Positions 22,860-33,854 are shown, counted from the first letter of the stretch. The stretch is DNA of 64,000 nucleotides from Candidatus Pantoea edessiphila (GCF_002933345.1 NZ_PDKR01000001.1:62001-126000); one strand, 5' to 3'. Notes: generated from the letters alone by a model not told the origin. Translations and numbers: made by a program.

Positions 22860-24260
22860 TTAAAAATTTGCATTACGTGGTGTACGTGGAAATGGAATAA
22901 CATCTCTAATATTCTGTATGCCTGTAACAAAAGAAATCAAACGTTCAAATCCCAATCCAAAACCTGAATGAGGAACAGTACCATAACGACGTAGATCACA
23001 ATACCACCAATAAGCTTCTTTGCTTAAACCTAATTCTTTAATACGCACGTTTAATATTTCAATACGTTCTTCACGTTGAGAACCTCCAATCATTTCTCCT
23101 ACGCCTGGCAATAAAAGATCCATGGAAGCGACAGTATTGCTATCATTGTTTAAACGCATATAAAAAGCTTTTATCTCTTTAGGATAATTTTTAATTATTA
23201 CTGGAATTTTAAAGTATTCTTCTACTAAATAACGTTCATGTTCAGATGAAAGATCGATGCCCCAATAAACATTGTTCTTAAAGGATTTTTTAGAATTTAT
23301 TAAAATATCAATTGATTCTGTATAGTTTATATGTATAAAATCAATCTTTACTAACTGTTCTAAACGGTTAATAATATTTTTATCATTACGTTTAGAGAAA
23401 AATTCTAAATCATCTTTACGTTCTTCAAGAACTGCTTTAAATACATATTTGAGCATTGATTCGGCCAATATAGCAATATCTTCTAAATTAGCAAATGCTA
23501 ATTCTGGCTCTAGCATCCAAAATTCGGATAAATGACGACTAGTATTAGAATTTTCAGCACGAAAAGTAGGACCAAAAGTATATACTTTAGACAAAGCAGT
23601 AGCATAAGTTTCGGCATTTAATTGACCTGAAACAGTTAAAAATGCTTCTTTTCCAAAGAAATCCTTATTAAAATCAACTTTTTTAAAATCATCATAAGGT
23701 AAATTATCTAAATCTAAAGTAGACACACGGAACATCTTACCAGCACCTTCAGTATCAGAAGATGTAATAATTGGAGTAGGTATCCAAAAATATCCATTTT
23801 CGTCAAAAAAACGATGTAATGCTTGAGCTAATGTATGACGTATACGAGTTACAGAACCAATTATATTTGTTCTAGGACGTAGATGTGCCATTTCACGTAA
23901 ATATTCCATACTATGACTTTTTGCCGCCATAGGATAAGTATTAGAGTTTTCAACCCAGCCAATTATTTTTAGTTTATTTACTTTAATTTCAAAATCTTGA
24001 TTATAACCAGGAGAATCTGTTAATATGCCAGTAACTATGACTGAACAACCAGTAGTTAAATGTATTATTTCGTTTTTATAGTTACTCAAAGAACTACTAA
24101 CAACAACCTGTATAATCTTAAAACAAGAACCATCATAAACAGAGATAAATGAATGTCCTGCTTTTGAATCCCTTTTAGTTCTTACCCAGCCACATATAGT
24201 AATTATGTTATTAATTTGAACATGACCGCGTAATATATCTGATATAGATACTAAGTTCAT
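22860..24260 (-). CDS. asnS: Asparaginyl-tRNA synthetase
   Basis: A 466-residue class IIb synthetase, the length of the E. coli enzyme. The N-terminal OB-fold anticodon-binding domain includes [20 protein letters not shown] (about residues 20-39). Motif 2 is [20 protein letters not shown] (about 230-250) and motif 3 is [15 protein letters not shown] near the end; [10 protein letters not shown] is the Asn-enzyme segment. The AAGAGATATTTT sequence precedes the ATG. It is one of the few genes here on the same strand as, and upstream of, the porin. Confidence 0.97.
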   Translation of the reverse strand: MNLVSISDILRGHVQINNIITICGWVRTKRDSKAGHSFISVYDGSCFKIIQVVVSSSLSNYKNEIIHLTTGCSVIVTGILTDSPGYNQDFEIKVNKLKIIGWVENSNTYPMAAKSHSMEYLREMAHLRPRTNIIGSVTRIRHTLAQALHRFFDENGYFWIPTPIITSSDTEGAGKMFRVSTLDLDNLPYDDFKKVDFNKDFFGKEAFLTVSGQLNAETYATALSKVYTFGPTFRAENSNTSRHLSEFWMLEPELAFANLEDIAILAESMLKYVFKAVLEERKDDLEFFSKRNDKNIINRLEQLVKIDFIHINYTESIDILINSKKSFKNNVYWGIDLSSEHERYLVEEYFKIPVIIKNYPKEIKAFYMRLNNDSNTVASMDLLLPGVGEMIGGSQREERIEILNVRIKELGLSKEAYWWYCDLRRYGTVPHSGFGLGFERLISFVTGIQNIRDVIPFPRTPRNANF

Positions 24261-24762
24261 AAAATATCTCTTAAATAGAAAAAGGTATTATTATCTTAAT
24301 TTTTATTAATATTCAATCAATTATATAATTGTATAAACAAATATTTGTTGCAAAATAAAATAAAATATATTAAATATAACTTATAATATAATATTATATA
24401 TGTAATATTAATTTAGTTATTGAGATATATTTTTTTAATTTTTTATAATTATTTTAGTTTTTATATTAATTTATTTTAAATAAAGATAATTGCTATACCG
24501 AAAGACCAAAATAGTTCCAACTGTATTTTATGTTTTTTATTTTGGTTAATAATTAAAAATAGGTGATATAACGCATATCATTTCAACTATAAAGTCACCA
24601 GACCTATATTTAGCTAACATATTAATCTTAAATATTATAGCTGATCTTAATGAAGATATTAAAATATTTTGAAAAAATTTTATTAAAAATTAATTTTATA
24701 TTTAATTATGAATAAAATTTAATTTCTTAATTAAGAATAAATTAAGAATATTAGGAGAAAAT
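24261..24762. other. Intergenic region with a slightly less AT-rich patch
   Basis: In E. coli pncB, pepN and the ssu genes lie between asnS and pyrD; none is intact here. The patch at about 24490-24660 has a less biased composition, and one frame reads GDITHIISTIKSPDLYLANI, but I could not match it to a family. It might be a worn gene remnant. Confidence 0.45.
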
Positions 24763-25776
24763 ATGATTTATGATATTATCAGATCTATGTTGTTTAGATT
24801 AGATCCTGAATTAACACAGAATTTTATTCTAAAACAATTAAGTATCATGAACAGAACACCCTTAGAAAAAATTTTCAAGAGAAAATTGACGTCTAATCCA
24901 GTTAATTGTATGGGATTAACTTTTGAAAATTTGGTTGGTCTTGCCGCTGGTCTTGATAAAAATGCAGAGTGTGTTGATTTATTTGGAGCTATGGGATTTG
25001 GTTTTATTGAAGTTGGTACTGTAACACCAATTGCTCAAATTGGTAATAAAAAACCAAGGTTATTTCGTTTAATAGAATCAGAAGCTATCATTAACCGTAT
25101 GGGTTTAAATAATCTTGGAGTAGATAATTTGGTTAATAATATTAAAAAATCTAAATTTAAAGGTATTATTGGTATTAATATTGGTAAAAATAACAGTACT
25201 CCTATTGAACGCAGTAAAGATGATTATCTTATTTGTATGGAAAAAGTTTATCCCTATGCTAATTATATTGCTCTTAATATTTCTTCTCCAAACACACCAT
25301 TTTTGCGTGCATTACAATTCGGAGAAGCATTAGAAGATCTTCTTAGTTCTATCAAAATAAAGCAAAAAAAATTAACACAGCTCACTCTTAAATATGTTCC
25401 AGTAGTTGTAAAAATCTCACCTGATCTTTCAGAAGAAGAAATTATTCAAATTGCAGACAGCCTATTAAGACATAACATTGATGGTGTTATAGCTACTAAT
25501 ACAACTATTAAACGTTCTTTAATTAATGAAAAATCAAAATATTATAAAGAAATAGGCGGATTGAGCGGACGTCCTTTACAACTAATTAGTAGTTTTGTAA
25601 TTCAATGTTTAGCAAAAGAACTTAAGGGTCGTATTCCAATTATTGGCGTAGGTGGCATTGATTCTGTAATTGCAGCTAGAGAAAAAATTTTTATAGGAAC
25701 ATCATTAATTCAAATTTATTCTGGTTTAATTTATAAGGGTCCAAAGTTAATAAGAGATATTATCAATCACATTTAA
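24763..25776 (+). CDS. pyrD: Dihydroorotate dehydrogenase (quinone), class 2
   Basis: A 337-residue FMN enzyme (E. coli 336) that oxidises dihydroorotate to orotate at the inner membrane and feeds electrons to quinone. The N-terminal helices [21 protein letters not shown] form the membrane/quinone tunnel. FMN and substrate motifs are [44 protein letters not shown] (the catalytic Ser), ATNTTIKR and [16 protein letters not shown]. An ATTAGGAGAAAAT ribosome site precedes the ATG. With pyrC in this window it indicates de novo pyrimidine synthesis. Confidence 0.97.
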   Translation: MIYDIIRSMLFRLDPELTQNFILKQLSIMNRTPLEKIFKRKLTSNPVNCMGLTFENLVGLAAGLDKNAECVDLFGAMGFGFIEVGTVTPIAQIGNKKPRLFRLIESEAIINRMGLNNLGVDNLVNNIKKSKFKGIIGINIGKNNSTPIERSKDDYLICMEKVYPYANYIALNISSPNTPFLRALQFGEALEDLLSSIKIKQKKLTQLTLKYVPVVVKISPDLSEEEIIQIADSLLRHNIDGVIATNTTIKRSLINEKSKYYKEIGGLSGRPLQLISSFVIQCLAKELKGRIPIIGVGGIDSVIAAREKIFIGTSLIQIYSGLIYKGPKLIRDIINHI

Positions 25777-25938
25777 TTTTTATTAACTTATAGTTAATTA
25801 TTTAATAAACATTAAAAATCTTACTAATAATTTAATAAAAATTTTTCTTTAAAGATTCCATTAATTATTCTAATTTAATAATAAATTAGATTTTGATGAA
25901 TAAAGCTAATATAATATAAGATTCTATTCATATTAGTG

Positions 25939-25970
25939 ATATTATTAACGTTAATAATATAGCTTTTTTT
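25939..25970 (+). terminator. Terminator-like palindrome after pyrD
   Basis: ATATTATTAACGTTAATAATAT (25939-25960) is a perfect palindrome, followed by AGCTTTTTTT. It lies about 160 bases past pyrD and before pqiA. An all-A/T stem is weak, but the T run fits a terminator. Confidence 0.55.
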
Positions 25971-26036
25971 ACAATTATTTATCAGGATGATTACAGCAAT
26001 AAAAGTTAATTACGGTAATTTTAAGGTAAAATAGAT

Positions 26037-27299
26037 GTGTTAGTAAAAAATAATATTAATTATATACTTTGCTCTAAATGTGATTTAGTAATGGAGTTAT
26101 CTTTTTTATTTGTTGGTAATCGAGCATCTTGTCCTAGATGTAAGTCTGTTTTAGCTTCAAATTGGCTTGAACCTCATAAGCGTCATAATGTTTATGCTTT
26201 AACTACTCTTTTTTTATTATTTTTATCAAACATTTTTCCTTTTATAGATATAAATATTGCTGGTATCAATAATCGGATTATATTAAGCCAAATTTCTTAT
26301 ACAATGATAAATGATGGTTATACCATATTAGCAACTTTATTTATATTATTTACACAATTCATACCTATATGTTGTATCATTATAATTTTTTTACTAATTA
26401 ATCCTATAAAAATACCAACTAAAATAAAATTGATACTAGCTAGAATGCTTTTTCAATTACGTAATTGGATTATGGTAGAAATTTTTATGGTAGGTATGTT
26501 TATAAGCTTAATCAAGTTAACAGATTATAGCAATATTAAATTGCAACCTAGTTTCTTGCTGTGGTTTTTATTTTGTTTGCTACAACTTCGTTTATTTCAA
26601 TGCATTGATCGCAATTGGTTATGGCAATATATCAAACCAATGCCTAAATTAATACAAAAACCTATAATTGGTAAGAGTGGTTTAAGCCAAGGTTTACGTT
26701 CTTGCCCTTGTTGTACAGCTATATTACCAATAATTCAAAATAAATGTATACGATGTGGCATCGTAGCTGGTCCACGCTATAAATATAGTCTGCAATATAC
26801 TTTAGCATTGTTAATCACATCAATAATATTTTATATTCCTGCTAATGTTATGCCTATTATGATTACAGAAATAATAGGTTTAGAATATCCTTCTAATATT
26901 ATAAATGGAATAATTATATTATGGAACGAAAGTTATTATTTTATTAGTTTATTAATATTTGCTTGTAGTATAGTTGTTCCAGTATTAAAAATACTATCAA
27001 TGGGTTGGCTATGTTGGAATGCATATGGAATGGGAAATAATGAGAGTCAAACAATGCATTCAATTTATAATTTTATTAAGTTTATAGGTCGTTGGTCAAT
27101 GATTGATATGTTTGTAATATTAATACTTTCTTCTTTATTAAGAATGGGAACATTAATAAAAATTTATCCTGCATCTGGTTTGTTATTATTTGTATTAGTT
27201 GTTATTTTGACTATGATGGCAGAAATGAATTTTGATCCTAGATTAATATGGGATCGTATAAATCATAATCAAAGGAATTACTATCTTAATGGAAATTAA
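26037..27299 (+). CDS. pqiA: PqiA, inner-membrane component of the Pqi lipid transporter
   Basis: A 420-residue polytopic membrane protein (E. coli PqiA 417). It has two zinc-ribbon-like sites per half: CSKCD with CPRCK (residues 12-36) and CPCC with CIRCG (about 224-240), each followed by four hydrophobic helices, as in paraquat-inducible protein A. PqiABC is an MCE system that moves phospholipids between inner and outer membrane. The start is a GTG at 26037; AAGGTAAAATAGAT lies upstream and no ATG is in frame nearby. It overlaps pqiB by 11 bases, indicating translational coupling. Confidence 0.94.
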   Translation: MLVKNNINYILCSKCDLVMELSFLFVGNRASCPRCKSVLASNWLEPHKRHNVYALTTLFLLFLSNIFPFIDINIAGINNRIILSQISYTMINDGYTILATLFILFTQFIPICCIIIIFLLINPIKIPTKIKLILARMLFQLRNWIMVEIFMVGMFISLIKLTDYSNIKLQPSFLLWFLFCLLQLRLFQCIDRNWLWQYIKPMPKLIQKPIIGKSGLSQGLRSCPCCTAILPIIQNKCIRCGIVAGPRYKYSLQYTLALLITSIIFYIPANVMPIMITEIIGLEYPSNIINGIIILWNESYYFISLLIFACSIVVPVLKILSMGWLCWNAYGMGNNESQTMHSIYNFIKFIGRWSMIDMFVILILSSLLRMGTLIKIYPASGLLLFVLVVILTMMAEMNFDPRLIWDRINHNQRNYYLNGN

Positions 27300-28932
27300 T
27301 TATAAATATGCTAGTTTAACTAAAATAAAAAATTGGTCTCCAATATGGATATTTCCTCTACTGACTTTGTTTATTGCTATATGGATTATGATCAACCAAT
27401 TTTCTCATTTAGGACCTGAAGTAATATTACTGACTAAAAATGCTAGAGGGATAGAGGAAGGCAGAACAGCTATTAAAAGCAATAATGTTAATGTTGGTTT
27501 AGTAAAAAAAATATCAATATCAAAAGATTTAAATAACATTGAAATAAAAATTAGATTAAGATATGGTATGAAATATCTATTACATAAAGATAGTATGTTC
27601 TGGATAGTAAAACCTAAAATAAAAAATGAAGGATTAAACGGAATTAGTAATCTGATATCAGGAAGTTATATCGAATTATATCCTGGTAATAGTACGGATA
27701 AATTTAATAAAAAATATAAACTTATAGAAGTAGAACCTTCAGTATTACCTAATGCAAAAGGAACTAGAATTATATTAGAAAGCGAAAAATCTGAAAATTT
27801 ATTTAATGGTGATCCAGTATTTTTTCGCGGTTATCGTGTTGGAACAGTAGAAAATAGTAAATTTAATTTTGTTAATTATAAAATTTCTTATCAATTATTT
27901 ATTGAAGAACCTTATAGTCACTTAATAACCGATAAAATATGTTTTTGGAAAAATAGCGGCATTTCAGCAAATATAGCTAATTATAATATGAATGTTGAAA
28001 TTGAATCATTAAATAATATATTCAATAATAGTGTGAATTTTGATACAAACATAGGTTGTTTTTCAGGAAAATATATTAATAATAAAAGATTATATTATTT
28101 ATTTAGTAATAAAGATAGTATTCAAGAAGTGTTAAATGCAAACTATAATAATTATATATTATTTTTTTCAAATTCTATTAGTGGTTTAAAGATTGGTGCA
28201 CCAGTGGAATTTCGTGGCATTCGTATTGGTACTGTATTAGAAATTCCTTTCTTAAAAGCAATTAAAAAACAGAAATTAAATAGTAATTATCTAATACCAG
28301 TACTTATCCGCATTGAACCAAATAGATTCATTAAAACTTTAGGTAATAATTTTAATTTAGAAGAATATTTTCTCAATAATACAAAAAGTACAATTTATGC
28401 AACCATAAAAAATATCAATATATTCTCTAATTTAACTTATATTGACTTGGATTTTTATAAAGATAAAGAGCTGAATGTTACTAAAATAAAAAAATTTTTA
28501 GGATATAGAATTATTCCTACTATAAATAACAGCTTTAATGATATACAAAAGAGAATTATAATACTAATTGATAAAATAAATCAAATATCATTTGATAATA
28601 TTATTAAGGAATCTAATTTAAATCTAAGGGAAGGAAAAACAACAATTAAAAACCTTAAGAATTTAATTAATAAAATTAATGATATTTTACAAAAACCTAA
28701 AATTAATATTCTATCTAAAGATATACACAAAACTATGGATAATCTTAATATAATTATTCAAGAATTACAACCTGGATCTGTTCTTTATAGTACAATAATA
28801 AACAATATTCAAATATTAAATCAAGTTTTAAATGAATTAAGATTAATACTTAAAACAATAAATCTTAACAGTAATGCTTTGATATATAAACCTGAACCAG
28901 AAAAAGATCCTCAACCAAAGAGGATAAGATAA
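27289..28932 (+). CDS. pqiB: PqiB, MCE-domain periplasm-spanning lipid transport protein
   Basis: A 547-residue MCE protein (E. coli PqiB 546). One N-terminal transmembrane helix (about residues 15-37, WSPIWIFPLLTLFIAIWIMI) is followed by three MCE domains, whose openings can be seen at VILLTKNARGIEEG, GTRIILESEKSENLFNGDPV and YILFFSNSISGLKIGAPVEFRG. A long C-terminal helical region (about 430-530) would form the needle-like tube seen for PqiB. It overlaps pqiA by 11 bases, and its TAA shares one base with the pqiC ATG, so the three genes form one operon. Confidence 0.94.
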   Translation: MEINYKYASLTKIKNWSPIWIFPLLTLFIAIWIMINQFSHLGPEVILLTKNARGIEEGRTAIKSNNVNVGLVKKISISKDLNNIEIKIRLRYGMKYLLHKDSMFWIVKPKIKNEGLNGISNLISGSYIELYPGNSTDKFNKKYKLIEVEPSVLPNAKGTRIILESEKSENLFNGDPVFFRGYRVGTVENSKFNFVNYKISYQLFIEEPYSHLITDKICFWKNSGISANIANYNMNVEIESLNNIFNNSVNFDTNIGCFSGKYINNKRLYYLFSNKDSIQEVLNANYNNYILFFSNSISGLKIGAPVEFRGIRIGTVLEIPFLKAIKKQKLNSNYLIPVLIRIEPNRFIKTLGNNFNLEEYFLNNTKSTIYATIKNINIFSNLTYIDLDFYKDKELNVTKIKKFLGYRIIPTINNSFNDIQKRIIILIDKINQISFDNIIKESNLNLREGKTTIKNLKNLINKINDILQKPKINILSKDIHKTMDNLNIIIQELQPGSVLYSTIINNIQILNQVLNELRLILKTINLNSNALIYKPEPEKDPQPKRIR

Positions 28933-29515
28933 TGAAAAAAAAAATAATAATACTTATTACGATATTATTAACAGCATGCCATAGTTCAATAAAAAAAACA
29001 TACTATCATTTACCTTTTACTAATAATTCAATAAATATTGATATAAAAAAAAAATCGATAAAAAATTTTTTATTTGGATACAACAAGTGTTAGTACCAGA
29101 TCATTTAGCAGGTAATGGATTAGTTTATCAAATTAATGACGTAGAATATATAATCACTAGTAATAATCTTTGGACTAATCCATTAGTTCAACAATTGAAA
29201 CAGACTATGATTTACAATTTAAGCAAAAATCTTCCCGAATGGATTATATCTGATTTACCCTCCTTATCGGAAACAAAAAAAAACAAGCTAGTTGTAATAG
29301 TAAATAAATTCCAAGGAAGGTATGATGGTAAAGCGATAATCAGTGGCAACTGGATGATAAAATATCAAAAATTTTTTATAAAAAGAAACTTTAATTTTAT
29401 TTTACCACAATATAAAGATGGCTATGATGAACTTGTTAATACTTTAAGTCTAGGTTGGCAAAAAGTATCAAATCAAATATCCATTGAATTAATTAAATTA
29501 AAAAACCTTAATTAA
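28932..29515 (+). pseudogene. pqiC: PqiC (YmbA) lipoprotein gene, frameshifted beside a 10-A run
   Basis: The ATG at 28932 opens a lipoprotein signal, MKKKIIILITILLTACHSS, with lipobox LTAC, and continues THLP-like to about residue 50 before a premature stop near 29088. The second part, from about 29054, runs in the next frame as FFIWIQQVLVPDHLAGNGL, closely matching E. coli PqiC (LLWVEQVTVPDYLAGNGV), and goes on intact to 29515 with NNLWTNPLVQQL and FQGRYDGKAIISGNW. The two frames meet in a run of ten A residues at 29045-29054. One extra A would give a normal protein of about 194 residues. It may be a true loss, or be rescued by polymerase slippage on poly(A). PqiC is the outer-membrane partner of PqiB. 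Confidence 0.85.
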
Positions 29516-29635
29516 ATCTTAAATCTAATTTAAAAATAAATTACTGTGTTGTATTATTACATTATAATACAACACTAACTGATTTATTAATAATTTTTGT
29601 ATAAACATTATAATTTCATATATTTTATAAAATCT

Positions 29636-31381
29636 TCATTTATTATTAAACCAATTAAACCAACGATTAGAATTTGAACGTGGTATCGTATTTTGGTTTT
29701 GATTAATTATCCTTTTTTGAATATTATATAAAAGACAATTTTCTTTATTATTTTTGCTATTCCATAATTTTCCAGTTAACAAATAAATAGCTTCACTAAC
29801 ATGTTTTACTGCCCAAATATGAAATTTATTTTGTTTAACAACTTCTACTAAATCGTCCTTAAGACTTAAATGACGTATATTTTGAGTTGGTATAATTACA
29901 CCTTGTTGACCTGTGAGATTACGCTCATAGCAAATATCAAAAAAGGATTCAATTTTTTCATTTAATGCTCCAACTGGTTGGATATTTCCAAGTTGATCTA
30001 TAGAACCAGTTACTGCTATTTGTTGATTAATAGGATATTCTGCTAAAGCACTAATTAATACACAAAGACCAGCTAATGAAGCACTATCTCCATCAATTTC
30101 AAAATAGGATTGTTCAAATACTAATGATGCAACAAATGGTGACTGTATTTTTAATTCAGCCATTAAATAAGACTGTATTATCATCATACTTTTTATATAT
30201 ATATTACCACCTAGTTCAGAATCTCCCTCTATATCGATCAAATCATTATTTCCAGGATAGGCCACACACGTAATTCTAGAAGGATGACATATGAGACGTG
30301 GATGACCAGGATAATCAACAACAGTTAATCCATTAATCTGTCCTATAACTTGACCTTCAGTTTCAATTAAATTTTGTTTTAAAAAAATATCATTATTTAT
30401 TAAATCCTTAAGATAACTTTCACGCCATAAACGTACTTTTAATGCATTACATAACGCCTTATCATTTAAGGTATCGTTCATTATTAATACTGATTCACGA
30501 ATTTGACGAATTAACCATCTTGGACATAAAGGCAAAGTTTCTTTATCATTGCTAAAACGAACACCTTCTTTAACTAATTCTGGCCAAAAACTTTCTTCTG
30601 GTAAAGGTAAACCAGATTGTTCGGCTAAATTAGTAGTCCATCTACACCATGATAGCATGTCATCTTCATTTAAGATTTTCATATTTTCTTCAAATTCAGT
30701 ATAAATAGCCATCTTATACGATTCTGAATCAATTTTTTGAAAATTACATAATGATTCCATATCTCCACAAAGAACTAAATTTAATTTTAGAGGTAGAGCT
30801 GGAATCGATAAAGGTAAAGGACGTTTTTCATTTAGAGAACCTAATTCTGTGTATCCTTGTTCAATTGATTTTTTTAATTGAAACCAAATTTCTGATTTTA
30901 ATAAAATAGATTTTAAAGAAAGGATTAAAGTACCACCATTAGCTTTATGTATCAAACCAGGTTCAAGATGAATCTTGTTTTTATATATGCAAGCATATCC
31001 GAATAATAATCTCTTTTCAATCCAATCAGCAAAACAAACTTCACCATGACTAGTAAATGGATTTTCTATCTCTGATGGCGGCTTTAATATAACAGTATCA
31101 TTAATAATTTGGTATTCCCCACCAAATAATTCAGAAGAAGTAGAAAAAAAACTTTTGGCAATTTGTGAAATAACTTTAAGATAATCGCGATTTTCTTGAC
31201 TACATAATAGTAAAATAGGAAAACCTTGCTTTTGATGATGTAGATGTGCTAACCCATTTATTAATCTAGGTTGCACCTTTTCTAAAGGATTAATCTTTTC
31301 ATCTTTAATTTTAGAAAAAACAGATTTATATTTTAAAATATCTGGTTGTAAATCTTGCCACGTAAGTTGTTTATGATTCAA
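29636..31381 (-). CDS. lonH: Lon-like ATP-independent protease (LonH/YcbZ)
   Basis: A 581-residue protein matching E. coli YcbZ (586) from end to end. The N-terminal two thirds resemble an AAA+/LonB-type domain without clear Walker motifs, with GLIHKANGGTLILSL and RPLPLSIPALPLKLNLVLCGD. The C-terminal Lon protease domain has the Ser-Lys dyad: Ser in DGDSASLAGLCVLISAL (about residue 455) and Lys in VGALNEKIESFFDIC (about 498). Its targets are poorly known. It lies downstream of ompA on the same strand; in E. coli fabA and matP lie nearby, but they are absent here. Confidence 0.9.
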   Translation of the reverse strand: MNHKQLTWQDLQPDILKYKSVFSKIKDEKINPLEKVQPRLINGLAHLHHQKQGFPILLLCSQENRDYLKVISQIAKSFFSTSSELFGGEYQIINDTVILKPPSEIENPFTSHGEVCFADWIEKRLLFGYACIYKNKIHLEPGLIHKANGGTLILSLKSILLKSEIWFQLKKSIEQGYTELGSLNEKRPLPLSIPALPLKLNLVLCGDMESLCNFQKIDSESYKMAIYTEFEENMKILNEDDMLSWCRWTTNLAEQSGLPLPEESFWPELVKEGVRFSNDKETLPLCPRWLIRQIRESVLIMNDTLNDKALCNALKVRLWRESYLKDLINNDIFLKQNLIETEGQVIGQINGLTVVDYPGHPRLICHPSRITCVAYPGNNDLIDIEGDSELGGNIYIKSMMIIQSYLMAELKIQSPFVASLVFEQSYFEIDGDSASLAGLCVLISALAEYPINQQIAVTGSIDQLGNIQPVGALNEKIESFFDICYERNLTGQQGVIIPTQNIRHLSLKDDLVEVVKQNKFHIWAVKHVSEAIYLLTGKLWNSKNNKENCLLYNIQKRIINQNQNTIPRSNSNRWFNWFNNK

Positions 31382-31514
31382 AATATTAGCACTTTTTTTA
31401 AGTTTAAAATTAAATTATACTACATATTGTGTGTATAAAACATAATATATTTTTTGTATTTAATACTTATAAAAAAATATTTATTAATTAATAATTAATT
31501 AAATTGTTTTATAT

Positions 31515-31548
31515 AACTATCCTATTCCAAAAAAGGAAAAGGATAGTT
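31515..31548 (-). terminator. Terminator hairpin after ompA
   Basis: AACTATCCT (31515-31523) pairs with AGGATAGTT (31540-31548); inside it TTCC pairs with GGAA around AAAAAA. It begins 14 bases past the ompA stop. Confidence 0.7.
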
Positions 31549-31561
31549 ACTATTTTTAATG

Positions 31562-32644
31562 TCAATAATCTAATATATCTTTAAGGTTGTTATTAATATT
31601 ATTTTTTATATTAATTTCTACCCTACGATCTGGAGCTAAGCATTCAATAATAGATTTACGTTCTTTAATATTGTCGCAATTGCTTTTAGTAATAGAATGA
31701 GATTTACCATTGCTATTTATAGACATTCTATCCGAATAAATACCCTTAGATACTAAATAATTTAAGACAGACTTAGCTCTTTTGTTTGATAATTGTTGAT
31801 TGTATTTATGGGATCCAATTTTATCTGTAAAACCGACGATAATAAGATCAGTACTTCTATCTAAATCTTCCAATTGATCATATAATTTATCTAAAACTTG
31901 TTCACCTTCATTTGTTAAAGCAAAGTCATTAAATTTAAATAAAATATCTGCTTGTAAATTAAAATGTTTAACATCTTTATATAAAGGTGTTTTTTTATAA
32001 GTATAAATCGATCTAGGAAGATCATGAGGATTAAATATATAGGAAAAACCAACGCTTAGTAATCCATTTCTAGGCTGTGAACCTAAAGTATATTTATTAC
32101 CAATAATATTAATCCATTGTAAATCTAGACGTAATGCTACATTTTTATGTATAAAATATTCTAATCCACCTGCTATCAATGGATAGGGATAAAGACCTGA
32201 ATCACTATTTTCTAGAAAATTGTCATTTGATATTTTAATTTGGTCTGAAGTTGCATACCATAGCATCCCTCCTATACGAGCATATACATCTAAATAACCA
32301 AAAATTGGATAACTTAATTTAAAAGTTGCATTAAAATCATATGGTCTAAATTCACCAACGATCTTATGACCACCATACGCTACACTACCCAGTACATCAT
32401 AATTAAATTCAAAACCTATGTTTGGATTTGCTTGGAAACCAAAAAAGAAATTATTACTAGATGTATTTTTATAAGTATTACCATCATTAGAAAGATACAT
32501 ACCATAATGCTCATCAGTATTATAAAAATGAGACCATCCTAATTTGCTACCAATATACCAAACTTCTTTTTGTGGCATCGCTTTAACAAAAATCGAAAAT
32601 CCAGCCAGTAAAACTGCAACTGCAGTATTAACTATCTTTTTCAT
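31562..32644 (-). CDS. ompA: Outer-membrane protein OmpA
   Basis: A 360-residue OmpA (E. coli 346). A signal peptide (about residues 1-22, ending Val-Lys-Ala) precedes an eight-stranded barrel (to about 195) with recognisable strands such as EVWYIGSKLGWSHFYN, NPNIGFEFNYDVLGSVAYG and KNVALRLDLQWINIIG. The C-terminal OmpA-like peptidoglycan-binding domain (about 230-350) carries LTNEGEQVLDKLYDQL, IIVGFTDKIGSHKYNQQLSNKRAKSV and CLAPDRRVEINI, with the Asp and Arg that bind diaminopimelate. TAAAAGAGGTATAAA is a good ribosome site. It ties the outer membrane to the wall and is a common surface antigen in insect symbionts. Confidence 0.95.
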   Translation of the reverse strand: MKKIVNTAVAVLLAGFSIFVKAMPQKEVWYIGSKLGWSHFYNTDEHYGMYLSNDGNTYKNTSSNNFFFGFQANPNIGFEFNYDVLGSVAYGGHKIVGEFRPYDFNATFKLSYPIFGYLDVYARIGGMLWYATSDQIKISNDNFLENSDSGLYPYPLIAGGLEYFIHKNVALRLDLQWINIIGNKYTLGSQPRNGLLSVGFSYIFNPHDLPRSIYTYKKTPLYKDVKHFNLQADILFKFNDFALTNEGEQVLDKLYDQLEDLDRSTDLIIVGFTDKIGSHKYNQQLSNKRAKSVLNYLVSKGIYSDRMSINSNGKSHSITKSNCDNIKERKSIIECLAPDRRVEINIKNNINNNLKDILDY

Positions 32645-33204
32645 TTTATACCTCTTTTACCTCGTTTTATACCTCTTGATTATCCAAAATAAGAAATGAA
32701 GAAGTTAATTATTATAATTTTAATTTAAATATCAAAAGTAATATGTTTTGAGGTATTATATTAAAAAAGTATAATTATTATTAATAAATCAATTTATTTT
32801 TTATAATAATCAGAATTATTTTTTAATCAAAACTAGTTAAAATTTCTTACTATGAAGTAAGTACGTAATAAACATATAGTAAATCAACTTTTGATAAAAT
32901 AAAACCCATTTATCTTTATGCTTTATGTAAAGTATATATTTTAAGTTGTTAAGAATTATTTTTTTATTAGACATATTGAAATTTAGCATAATTTGTAATT
33001 ATCGACAAACAATTTAAAAATTACATTTCGATTCTTAAGTATTTTATTTTAAATAAATAATTTTTAGATTTTAAAATTCAAATAATTGTTATATATAATA
33101 GAAATTTTAATTAAAAATTGATTACAATTTTTACAAAAATATATTTAATCTTTTTATTATATCAGCTTATAAAGATTATGTTATTAGTTTAACAATTAAT
33201 ATTA
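32645..33204. other. Intergenic region between ompA and tusE
   Basis: E. coli has sulA, sxy, helD, mgsA, hspQ, rlmI and others in this interval. I recognise no trace of them in these 560 bases, which are A/T-rich without a stable stem. Confidence 0.5.
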
Positions 33205-33531
33205 TTAAAGGCATTTATTGGGTTTGGGAATTCCAGCTATTTTAGTTGCTTGTTTTATAATCCCTTTTGGAAATAAATGGAATAAATAACAACTATTACC
33301 TTTTTCTTTTCCATATTGATTTGCAATTGCCATTGCTAACATACGCATCTTAGGTGATATATTGTATTTTAAATAAAATGAACGAATGAAATATATTATA
33401 CTCCAATGTTCTACAGTCATAGAAATATTCTCTTGTAAAGCAATTTTTACTGCTAAATCTTCATTCCAATCATCACTATTTTTTAAATAACCTTCGATAT
33501 CATATTCTATAATTTTATCATTAGATTTCAT
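33205..33531 (-). CDS. tusE: Sulfur relay protein TusE (DsrC family)
   Basis: A 108-residue DsrC/TusE protein, the last sulfur carrier that passes persulfide sulfur from TusBCD to MnmA for 2-thiouridine at tRNA position 34. It has [39 protein letters not shown], and the conserved tail [12 protein letters not shown] with the penultimate active Cys107. The short CGR-like loop of DsrC is replaced as in TusE. Its partner mnmA is at the other end of the window. AGGAAAAATTT precedes the ATG. Confidence 0.94.
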   Translation of the reverse strand: MKSNDKIIEYDIEGYLKNSDDWNEDLAVKIALQENISMTVEHWSIIYFIRSFYLKYNISPKMRMLAMAIANQYGKEKGNSCYLFHLFPKGIIKQATKIAGIPKPNKCL

Positions 33532-33854
33532 AAATTTTTCCTAAAATAAAAAATTGTAGATTATAATATAAATTTGTTATTAATCATCATTTTTAATAAA
33601 ACGTATTGTTGTTAACATATTAAGAGTAATTAGACATAAAATATTTTATTGATAAATATAGATTGATTATCATACCATAAATGATATCATAAAATGATGA
33701 TTGCAAAAACAATACTAAATTAAAATATCATTAATTAATGTGCTAATTTAAATAAAACAAATTTATTTTAGATAAATGCATCATTAATTTAAATTTATGT
33801 TTACTTTACATTTCAAATAAAAATATTTATAATTCCAATAAAATTCAATAATAG
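33532..33854. other. Intergenic region between tusE and tRNA-Ser
   Basis: yccA lies here in E. coli; nothing of it is recognised. The stretch is divergent between tusE and the tRNA, so it should hold both promoters. Confidence 0.45.
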
